A stretch of 20,378 bases of DNA. Origin: Desulfovibrio sp. (GTDB lineage: Bacteria > Desulfobacterota > Desulfovibrionia > Desulfovibrionales > Desulfovibrionaceae). Position numbers and translations under genes: made by a program. The notes under the pieces are model-generated. The model saw only the letters and a list, made by a program, of their open reading frames with translations. It was not told the DNA's origin and ran no database searches. The DNA lies in assembly GCA_031270875.1 (NCBI GenBank), contig JAISXC010000097.1, forward strand, positions 1-20,378, in the 5' to 3' direction. Shown piece after piece: positions 14,442-20,378 of the stretch. Each line of letters begins with the position of its first letter. The stretch's first letter is position 1.

Positions 14442-16937
14442 ATGTATGAAGAAACATGCGAATGCGTATCACCCCAGGAGCAGCGTCTGCATGATGCCCT
14501 TGAGGGCAAGGAAGACAGATTCCGGAAAAACCACTCCCGCGTTTTCCGTTTGCTGGAGCGTTTTGAGGGGCAGAAGCCGCGCATCGACATTGAGCGCGCC
14601 CTCTACTTCACGCAGTCCATGCGCGAGACCGAAGGCCAGCCCCTCGCGCTGCGCTGGGCCAAGGCGCTGAGGCACATCGCGGAGAACATCACCGTTTACG
14701 TGCAGGAAGATCAACTGCTGCTCGGCCGCGCCGGCTGCGACGGCCGCTACGGCATCCTGTACCCCGAACTGGACGGCGATTTTCTGGACATCGCGGTGCG
14801 CGACCTGCCCACCCGCGCCACGTCGCCGGCCGTCATCACCCCGGATGACGCGAAACGCGTTGCCGGGGAAATCGCCCCCTACTGGAAGGGCAAAACCTAT
14901 CACGAGGCTCTCAACGCCGCCCTGCCGCCCGAAGTTCACAAGCTGACCTACGATGACCCCCAGGGCCTTGTTTCGCGCTTTATTGTCAACGAAACCTCGT
15001 CGTTCCGCTCTTCCATCCAGTGGGTGCATGATTATGAAAAGATTTTGAAGCGCGGCTTCAACGGCATCAAAAGGGAAGCCGAAGAAAAGCTGGCCGTTCT
15101 GGACCCGCTGAGTCCCAAAGACATCTGCGAAAAAAAGCCTTTTCTTGAGGCCGTCGTCATCGTTTGCGACGCCATTGTGCTGTGGGCCAAACGCCATGCC
15201 GCCCTTGCCCGCGCGACGGCCGCGAAGGAAAAAGACCCCGCGCGCAGGGCCGAGCTTCTCCGCATGGCCGAAAACGCCGAACATGTCCCCGGCGAACCGG
15301 CGCGCGATTTTTACGAGGCCTGCCAGAGCCAGTGGTTTACCCAGATGTTCTCGCGCCTGGAGCAGAAAACCGGCACCACCATTTCAAACGGCCGCATGGA
15401 CCAGTATTTTTACCCTTATTACAAACAGGGGATCAGGAACGGCTCCCTGACGGACGAGCAGGCCGTTGAACTGCTGGAGTGCATGTGGGTAGGCATGGCC
15501 GAGTTTATCGACATGTACATTTCTCCCACCGGGGGAGCCTTCAATGAGGGCTACGCCCACTGGGAGGCGGTGACCGTGGGCGGTCAGACGCCGGACGGAC
15601 GCGACGCCACCAATGATCTGACGCACCTGATTCTCAAGTCCAAGCGGGAATTCCCGCTGCACTATCCGGATCTGGCCGCGCGCATCCATTCCCGCGCGCC
15701 GGAGCGCTATTTGTGGGATGTGGCCGAAACCATCAAATACGGTTCGGGTTTTCCCAAGCTGATCAATGACGAGGAAGTTGTTCCCCTTTACGTTTCCAAG
15801 GGGGCGACCTTTGAGGAGGCGCTGGATTACGCCGTTTCCGGCTGCACGGAAGCGCGCATGCCCAACCGCGACACCTACACCTCCGGAGGGGCCTACGTCA
15901 ATTTCGCGGCCGCGGTGGAGATGGCGCTGCGCAACGGCCGCATGAAGAAATACGGCGATCTCGCGCTCGGCGTTGAAACGGGCGATCCGCGCGATTTCCG
16001 AACCTGGGACGAATTCTGGAACGCCTACGTGCAGCAGCACGTTCTCTTTCTGAAAACGGCCTTTGTGCAGCAGCGCATCATTATCGACCTGCGCGCCAGA
16101 CACTTCGCCCAGCCCATGGGTTCGGCCATGCATGACCTTTGCATGAAACACTGCGTCGACCTGCACCAGCCGCATGTCCCCGAAGGCATTGACTTTGGAT
16201 ATTTCGAATACATCGGTCTCGGCACGGTTGTGGATTCGCTGGCCGCCGTCAAAAAACTGGTTTTTGAGGAAGGGAAACTGACCATGGATCAGCTTGTCGC
16301 GGCCATGGACGCGGATTTCGAGGGTTATGAGGATGTAAGGGCCCTTTTGCGCTCCGCGCCGTGCTACGGCAACAACGATCCCTATGCCGACGCCATAGGC
16401 CGCGCGATTGACAGAATTTCCCTGGAATACGCCGGCAGGTACAGCATGAGTGACCTGGGCATACACAACGACGTCCGCTATGTGCCCTTTACCTCCCATG
16501 TGCCCTTCGGCAAGGTGGTTTCCGCCACGCCCAACGGGCGCGCGGAATGGTTTCCGCTTTCGGACGGCACTTCCGCCTCGCACGGCGCGGATGTCAACGG
16601 CCCCACAGCCGTCATGCTCTCCAATTACAACACCAAGAACATGGGCATGCGCGACCGCGCGGCGCGCATGGTAAACATCAAGTTCACCCCGAAATGCCTG
16701 GAGGGAGATCAGGGGACGGAAAAACTGGTGAGCTTCATCCGCACATTCTGCGACCTCAAGCTCTGGCATGTGCAGTTCAACGTCATCAGCCGCGACACGC
16801 TTCTCGCCGCGCAAAAGGATCCGCAGAAATACCGCAACCTCATTGTGCGGATTGCGGGCTACAGCGCCTATTTTGTGGATCTCTCGCCTGATCTGCAAAA
16901 CGACCTCATTGCCCGCACGGAGCACGGGGTTCTGTAG
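14442..16937 (+). CDS. islA: Isethionate sulfite-lyase (glycyl radical enzyme)
   Basis: An 831-residue glycyl radical enzyme that cleaves the C-S bond of isethionate to give acetaldehyde and sulfite. The catalytic Cys is C468 with E470 in [10 protein letters not shown]. The glycyl radical motif is [10 protein letters not shown] near the C-terminus with G806. R189 and Q193 (FRSSIQW), W374 (YAHWEAV), and R679 with F683 (DVRYVPF) correspond to the substrate-binding residues I recall for the Bilophila enzyme (R189, Q193, W374, C468, E470, R678, F682), the last two shifted by one. This pattern separates it from choline, diol and glycerol lyases. AAGGAG lies eight bases before the ATG. No obvious N-terminal encapsulation helix is seen. 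The activase gene follows 95 bp downstream. The residue comparison is from memory, but the match is extensive. Confidence 0.95.
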   Translation: MYEETCECVSPQEQRLHDALEGKEDRFRKNHSRVFRLLERFEGQKPRIDIERALYFTQSMRETEGQPLALRWAKALRHIAENITVYVQEDQLLLGRAGCDGRYGILYPELDGDFLDIAVRDLPTRATSPAVITPDDAKRVAGEIAPYWKGKTYHEALNAALPPEVHKLTYDDPQGLVSRFIVNETSSFRSSIQWVHDYEKILKRGFNGIKREAEEKLAVLDPLSPKDICEKKPFLEAVVIVCDAIVLWAKRHAALARATAAKEKDPARRAELLRMAENAEHVPGEPARDFYEACQSQWFTQMFSRLEQKTGTTISNGRMDQYFYPYYKQGIRNGSLTDEQAVELLECMWVGMAEFIDMYISPTGGAFNEGYAHWEAVTVGGQTPDGRDATNDLTHLILKSKREFPLHYPDLAARIHSRAPERYLWDVAETIKYGSGFPKLINDEEVVPLYVSKGATFEEALDYAVSGCTEARMPNRDTYTSGGAYVNFAAAVEMALRNGRMKKYGDLALGVETGDPRDFRTWDEFWNAYVQQHVLFLKTAFVQQRIIIDLRARHFAQPMGSAMHDLCMKHCVDLHQPHVPEGIDFGYFEYIGLGTVVDSLAAVKKLVFEEGKLTMDQLVAAMDADFEGYEDVRALLRSAPCYGNNDPYADAIGRAIDRISLEYAGRYSMSDLGIHNDVRYVPFTSHVPFGKVVSATPNGRAEWFPLSDGTSASHGADVNGPTAVMLSNYNTKNMGMRDRAARMVNIKFTPKCLEGDQGTEKLVSFIRTFCDLKLWHVQFNVISRDTLLAAQKDPQKYRNLIVRIAGYSAYFVDLSPDLQNDLIARTEHGVL

Positions 16938-16967
16938 ACGGCGCAAACGGCAGGCAAAATAATGCGC

Positions 16968-16996
16968 CCGCGCCGCGCGCATGTCGCGCGGCGCGG
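16968..16996 (+). other. Very strong intercistronic hairpin between islA and islB
   Basis: A perfect 12-bp G+C-only stem (CCGCGCCGCGCG at 16968-16979, CGCGCGGCGCGG at 16985-16996) with a 5-base loop fills the middle of the 95-bp gap. No T run follows, so full termination is unlikely. It probably lowers activase expression or stabilises islA mRNA, because the radical enzyme is needed in much greater amount than its activase. Role inferred. Confidence 0.6.
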
Positions 16997-17032
16997 ACAC
17001 GGAATCAAAAAAGTCCACAAAGGGCGGCGGGC

Positions 17033-17998
17033 ATGAGTTCCCATGAAGACAGGCAAAAAACCGGCCTTGTTTTCAATGTTCAGAAATATTCCGTGCACGA
17101 CGGGCCGGGCATCAGGACCATTGTCTTTTTCAAGGGCTGCCCGCTTTCCTGCCGCTGGTGCAGCAATCCTGAATCACAGCAAAACCGTCCCGAACTGGCC
17201 TACAATCCCGGCCGCTGCCTGACTCTGAACAAATGCGTGCGCTGTCTGGAAGTGTGCCTGCGCAACGCGCTTGTCCGCAAGGACGACGCTACCCTGCGGA
17301 TCGTCCGCGAGCGCTGCGCGGGGTGCCACATGCCCTGCGCCGGCGCCTGCCCCGCGAATTCGCTGATTGTGTACGGGCGGGAGCGCAGCGTTGACGACGT
17401 TCTGGCCGTTGTCGAGCAGGATGAGGCCTTTTACGCCAGATCCGGCGGCGGCCTGACTGTTTCCGGCGGCGAACCGCTGTTTCAGGGGGGTTTTGTGGCG
17501 GCGCTTCTGCGGGAAGCCCGGCGGCGACGTTGCAAAACGGCCATGGAGACCTGCGGCATGGCTTCCGCCGCTCTTGTGCGCGAGGTCGCCCCTTTTCTGA
17601 ATCATGTGCTTTTTGACATCAAAATCATGGACAGCGCCGCGCATGAGGCCCAGACCGGCCTTTCAAATGCGCAAATTCTTAAAAATTTCACCATATTGGC
17701 AAAAGAATTTCCCGATCTCCCCCTTATGGCGCGCACGCCCGTCATTCCCGGCTTCAACGACACGGAAGAGGCCATCGCCGCCGTTGCGTCCTTCATAGCC
17801 CCTTACGCGCATGTGACGTATGAGCTTTTGCCGTATCACCGGCTGGGAACGCAAAAATACCACTTTCTGGACCGCACGCCTCCCATGGGAAACGTGACGC
17901 TGGACAAAAGCCGCATGCCCCGGTTACAATCGGTCGCGGAAGACATTCTGCGCGCTCGTGTGCGGAATCCCCCGCAGCCGAAAACGCCGTCCTCATGA
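17033..17998 (+). CDS. islB: Glycyl radical enzyme activase (radical SAM), IslB
   Basis: A 321-residue radical SAM enzyme that installs the glycyl radical on IslA. It has the activase start FNVQKYSVHDGPGIRTIVFFKG followed by the SAM-cluster motif C36-x3-C40-x2-C43 (CPLSCRWC) and SNPESQ. A ferredoxin-like insert with further Cys groups (C61, C67, C70, C74; C94, C97, C101, C105) would bind two extra [4Fe-4S] clusters, as in activases of this subgroup. The SAM-binding GGLTVSGGEPLFQ and later METCG and DIKIMD segments are present. An AAGGG-like site precedes the ATG. It ends overlapping the regulator start by 4 bases (ATGA). Pairing with IslA is inferred from adjacency and is normal for this family. 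Confidence 0.95.
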   Translation: MSSHEDRQKTGLVFNVQKYSVHDGPGIRTIVFFKGCPLSCRWCSNPESQQNRPELAYNPGRCLTLNKCVRCLEVCLRNALVRKDDATLRIVRERCAGCHMPCAGACPANSLIVYGRERSVDDVLAVVEQDEAFYARSGGGLTVSGGEPLFQGGFVAALLREARRRRCKTAMETCGMASAALVREVAPFLNHVLFDIKIMDSAAHEAQTGLSNAQILKNFTILAKEFPDLPLMARTPVIPGFNDTEEAIAAVASFIAPYAHVTYELLPYHRLGTQKYHFLDRTPPMGNVTLDKSRMPRLQSVAEDILRARVRNPPQPKTPSS

Positions 17999-19419
17999 AG
18001 AGTTATTCCCCTGATTTTCTGAGCAGACATTTTGAGAGCATTCTGGATGCCATCCCTGACGGCGTGTTCATCAGCGACGCTGAGGGAATTTCTTTGCGCA
18101 TCAATCTCATGTACGAGCAATTGACGGGGCTGAGGCAGGAGGAAGTGCGGGGGAAAAATGTGCGCGACCTGGTCAGGGAAGGGGTTTTTGATCATGTCCT
18201 GAACCCGGAAATCGTGGCGACGGGCAAACCGGCCACGCATGTCCAGACCCTGCAGAACGGAAAAAAACTGGTGCTTTCCGGTTTTCCGGTATTCAGCGAG
18301 GACGGGCGGGTCGCCCTTGTCGTCACCTTTGCCAGGGACATCACGATTCTCGCCCAGATGAACGAGCAGATCGGCGAGCAGCGCAGGCTTATTGAGCAAA
18401 TCAACGAACAGCTGGCCTATATGGCGCACGGGCAGACCCACGACATTCCGCATCAGCCGGTTTTCGCCAGCGCGGCCATGGAGCAGGCTCTGGCGCTGGC
18501 GCGGCGTTTCGCGGTGAGCGACGCAACCGTGTTGATACTTGGGGAAACCGGCGTCGGCAAGGATGTTTTCGCCCGCATGGTGCACAGCCTGAGCGGGCGC
18601 GGCAAAAAAATGCTGCTCAAGGTGGACTGCGGCGGCATCTCGGAAACGCTGACGGAATCCGAGCTGTTCGGCTATATGCCGGGTTCTTTCACCGGCGCCC
18701 TGAGCAAGGGCAAAGCCGGTTATTTTGAAATAGCCGACGGAGGCACGATTTTTCTGGATGAAGTGGGAGATCTGCCCATGACCATGCAGACGCGTCTCCT
18801 GCGCGTGCTCCAGGACGGGGAGATCATGCGCGTGGGGGCGTCTTCCCCGCGCCGCGTGGATGTGCGGGTCATTGCGGCGACAAACAGAAACCTGGCGGAA
18901 AATGTCGAAGCCGGGACTTTCCGCCGGGATCTCTATTATCGTCTCAACGTGGCAACGATCCACATCCCCCCTTTGCGCCGGCGTCCGGAGGACGTGCGTC
19001 CCCTGGCGGAACATTTCCTGCGCCAGTACGCGGCTAAATACCACAGAAGCATGGCTCTTATGGACGTAACCCTGGACATGATGGGCCGTTACGCCTGGCC
19101 CGGCAATGTGCGGGAACTTCAAAATCTTGTGCACAGCCTTGTGATTACCCTGAAAGGATCCTTGATTTCCCCCCGGGACCTGCCGGCGCAGATTTCCGGC
19201 ATCAAGCCCGGCGAGAGTATCTGCCCGGAGGAAATGTTGTCCGTCCACCGCCCCCTCAAGGATATCACGGCGGAAATGGAGCGGAATTTTCTGCTCAGGG
19301 CCATCGAAGAGCACGGTTCCGTGCAGAAAGTCGCAAAACTTTTTCAGGTGGACCGCAGCACGATCTTTCGCAAGATGCAGCGACCGGGGCAATCGGCGCG
19401 GCCTGTTCCAAAGGTGTGA
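17995..19419 (+). CDS. PAS-domain sigma54-dependent transcriptional activator
   Basis: A 474-residue activator with an N-terminal PAS domain (about 8-120; ESILDAIPDGVFISDAEG), a coiled linker (120-145) and a sigma54-interaction AAA+ domain (about 157-385). It ends in a Fis-type helix-turn-helix (SVQKVAKLFQVDRSTIFRKM). The AAA+ domain shows Walker A G183-ETGVGK, the sigma54 contact loop G230-SFTGA (Ser replacing the first Ala of the common GAFTGA), Walker B GGTIFLDEVGDL and the arginine-finger region FRRDLYYRLNV. No receiver domain is present, so the signal is probably sensed directly by the PAS domain, perhaps isethionate or a redox state. The start overlaps the islB stop. The two sigma54 promoters of the locus are its likely targets. 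That link is inference from position. Confidence 0.93.
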   Translation: MKSYSPDFLSRHFESILDAIPDGVFISDAEGISLRINLMYEQLTGLRQEEVRGKNVRDLVREGVFDHVLNPEIVATGKPATHVQTLQNGKKLVLSGFPVFSEDGRVALVVTFARDITILAQMNEQIGEQRRLIEQINEQLAYMAHGQTHDIPHQPVFASAAMEQALALARRFAVSDATVLILGETGVGKDVFARMVHSLSGRGKKMLLKVDCGGISETLTESELFGYMPGSFTGALSKGKAGYFEIADGGTIFLDEVGDLPMTMQTRLLRVLQDGEIMRVGASSPRRVDVRVIAATNRNLAENVEAGTFRRDLYYRLNVATIHIPPLRRRPEDVRPLAEHFLRQYAAKYHRSMALMDVTLDMMGRYAWPGNVRELQNLVHSLVITLKGSLISPRDLPAQISGIKPGESICPEEMLSVHRPLKDITAEMERNFLLRAIEEHGSVQKVAKLFQVDRSTIFRKMQRPGQSARPVPKV

Positions 19420-19421
19420 AA

Positions 19422-20126
19422 ATGCCCGCCCGCCTGCCGTGGGTCGCCCTTGCGGCTTTGCTGTGCGCCGCGCTGCTTGCCGGCTGCGGGCGCGGTTCCT
19501 GGCGCAAGGGCGGCGTGCCCGGCTCAAAACCCTATACCGTGCGCGGCAAAACGTACTATCCCCTCAAATCCTCCCACGGTTTTGTGGAAGAGGGCACAGC
19601 TTCCTGGTACGGCCCCGGATTTCACGGCAAAACAACGGCCAGCGGCGAGCGTTACAACCAGAACGGCATGACGGCGGCACACAAAATCCTGCCCCTGGGC
19701 ACGGCCGTGCGCGTCACCCGTCTCGAAAACGGCAAATCCGTCGTCGTCAGCGTAAACGACCGCGGCCCTTTTGTGGGAGACCGCGTTATTGATCTTTCGC
19801 GGGCGGCCGCCACGCGCCTGGGCATGATAACGGGAGGCACGGCACGGGTTCGGGTGCAAAGCATTGACGCTATTCCGCAAATGCGGGATGACGGCGGCAT
19901 GGAAGGCGATTTCTACATCCAGGCGGGAGCCTTCGCAAGCAAGGACAATGCCCGCAAGCTCGTCGACATTCTCGCGCGGTCCGGACACAGGGGGCGTCTG
20001 TTTTTCGGCGGAAACAGGCTGTGGAACGTCCAGGCAGGGCCGTGGCCGGATTCGGAAAGCGCCCGGCAGATGCTCAAGGCCTTTCGGCCGCTTTATCCGC
20101 AGGCTTTTGTCGTCGGAGGACCTTAG
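19422..20126 (+). CDS. rlpA: RlpA-family septal lytic transglycosylase lipoprotein with SPOR domain
   Basis: A 234-residue outer-membrane lipoprotein of the RlpA family, which cleaves peptidoglycan strands lacking stem peptides and acts at division sites. The signal sequence ends in the lipobox LLAGC. A double-psi beta-barrel domain (about 55-150) holds TASWYGPGFHGKTTASGERY, GMTAAHKILPLGT and VSVNDRGPFVGDRVIDLS, which contain the Asp/His region of the active site and the family's NDRGP motif. A C-terminal SPOR domain (about 165-230; FYIQAGAFASKDNA) binds denuded glycan. ATG 19422 is taken as the start, with AAAGG upstream; a GTG at 19416 is an alternative. It starts 2 bp after the regulator stop, although its function is unrelated to sulfonate use, so it may read from the same transcript. 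Confidence 0.92.
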   Translation: MPARLPWVALAALLCAALLAGCGRGSWRKGGVPGSKPYTVRGKTYYPLKSSHGFVEEGTASWYGPGFHGKTTASGERYNQNGMTAAHKILPLGTAVRVTRLENGKSVVVSVNDRGPFVGDRVIDLSRAAATRLGMITGGTARVRVQSIDAIPQMRDDGGMEGDFYIQAGAFASKDNARKLVDILARSGHRGRLFFGGNRLWNVQAGPWPDSESARQMLKAFRPLYPQAFVVGGP

Positions 20127-20335
20127 CGGTACCGGATGCGGTTTTCGACTAACTTGCTATTTTGCTGCGATGTGAAACATTGACAAAGATATTTAATTGC
20201 GGCAAACAAAAAATATTTCCATTCACGCGGCCAATGCCGCTTGAAGTAAAATCGGGCGGAACGGAATCCGAGACGGATGGCGGCGGCCCGCCCGGCTGTG
20301 GCTTTTTGCGGATCCAGGAGCCAAGGGAGCGTCTT

Positions 20336-20378
20336 GTGCGTGGCAGGGCATACATAATCGTCGCGAGTGTGTTGATAT
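20336..20378 (+). CDS. Possible start of a further gene (cut by window edge)
   Basis: A GTG at 20336 with AAGGGAG six bases upstream opens a frame reading MRGRAYIIVASVLI to the window edge. Basic residues followed by a hydrophobic run look like the start of a signal peptide or membrane segment. Only 14 codons are visible, so this is tentative. The 209 bases before it (20127-20335) hold no gene that I can support; a weak 4-bp stem followed by TTTT at 20131-20145 could be a poor terminator for rlpA. Confidence 0.35.
   Translation, partial: MRGRAYIIVASVLI

Noticed and set aside
15384..17018. 544-codon reverse-strand open frame opposite islA
   Set aside because: A shadow of the glycyl radical enzyme gene; no domain is recognisable and it ends across the islA-islB hairpin.
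17836..19527. 563-codon reverse-strand open frame across the regulator gene
   Set aside because: It is the complement of a well-supported sigma54 activator gene; its translation is His/Arg/Ala-rich with no family signature, as expected from G+C-rich codon bias.
20131..20145. Terminator after rlpA (ACCG-gatg-CGGT followed by TTTT)
   Set aside because: The stem is only 4 bp, too weak to report as a terminator.
20180..20208. Sigma70-like -35 (TTGACA) after rlpA
   Set aside because: No acceptable -10 hexamer at 16-18 bases spacing.
20149..20355. 68-codon reverse ORF near the right edge
   Set aside because: No ribosome site, Pro/Ser/Arg-rich translation without features; the forward GTG start at 20336 is a better candidate there.
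1..20378. CRISPR arrays, tRNA/rRNA genes, insertion sequences
   Set aside because: No regularly spaced direct repeats, no cloverleaf-like or rRNA segments, and no transposase or integrase reading frames were seen on either strand.

Overview
The window is most of a bacterial microcompartment (BMC) locus built around a glycyl radical enzyme, and it reads as an isethionate (2-hydroxyethanesulfonate) desulfonation system. The central gene (14442-16937) encodes a glycyl radical enzyme whose active-site residues match isethionate sulfite-lyase (IslA/IseG). Its SAM-dependent activase (IslB) follows. Isethionate would be split into acetaldehyde and sulfite. The G+C-rich sequence, the sigma54 control, the TRAP transporter and the IslA-type enzyme together suggest a sulfite- or sulfate-reducing member of the Desulfovibrionaceae (Bilophila/Desulfovibrio-like). 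This placement is inference; no marker gene in the window proves it.

Layout. Two transcription units diverge from one intergenic region (13907-14441). Leftward, starting at 13906, come: an iron-type alcohol dehydrogenase; an aldehyde dehydrogenase of the methylmalonate-semialdehyde type; a three-gene TRAP transporter (binding protein, small and large membrane subunits); a secreted protein of unknown function; an amidohydrolase-2-fold protein lacking most metal ligands; PduS; a PduT-type shell trimer; a EutT-like protein; EutD phosphotransacetylase; a EutM-type shell hexamer; a EutN-type vertex pentamer; and EutE acetaldehyde dehydrogenase, which runs off the left edge. Spacings are short or overlapping, so this is probably one operon of about 14 kb or more. 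Rightward, starting at 14442, come islA, islB, a PAS/sigma54 activator whose start overlaps the islB stop, and an RlpA lipoprotein gene. The last 40 bases may hold the start of another gene.

How it works together (inference from families). The TRAP transporter imports the sulfonate. IslA, activated by IslB, releases sulfite for respiration and acetaldehyde. EutE, which carries an encapsulation-peptide-like N-terminus, makes acetyl-CoA inside the shell. EutD makes acetyl phosphate for ATP synthesis. The alcohol dehydrogenase could recycle NADH or interconvert isethionate and sulfoacetaldehyde. PduS and the Fe-S type PduT trimer could move electrons across the shell. The shell set visible here is one hexamer, one trimer and one pentamer.

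Control. Both divergent units have a GG-N10-GC sigma54 promoter, and both promoters share the 10-mer CGCATGGCAT. Between them lie inverted repeats suited to an activator binding site, and a consensus-matching IHF site lies next to the islA promoter. The activator gene at 17995-19419 is the obvious candidate regulator. Several strong hairpins sit between genes where unequal protein amounts would be wanted.
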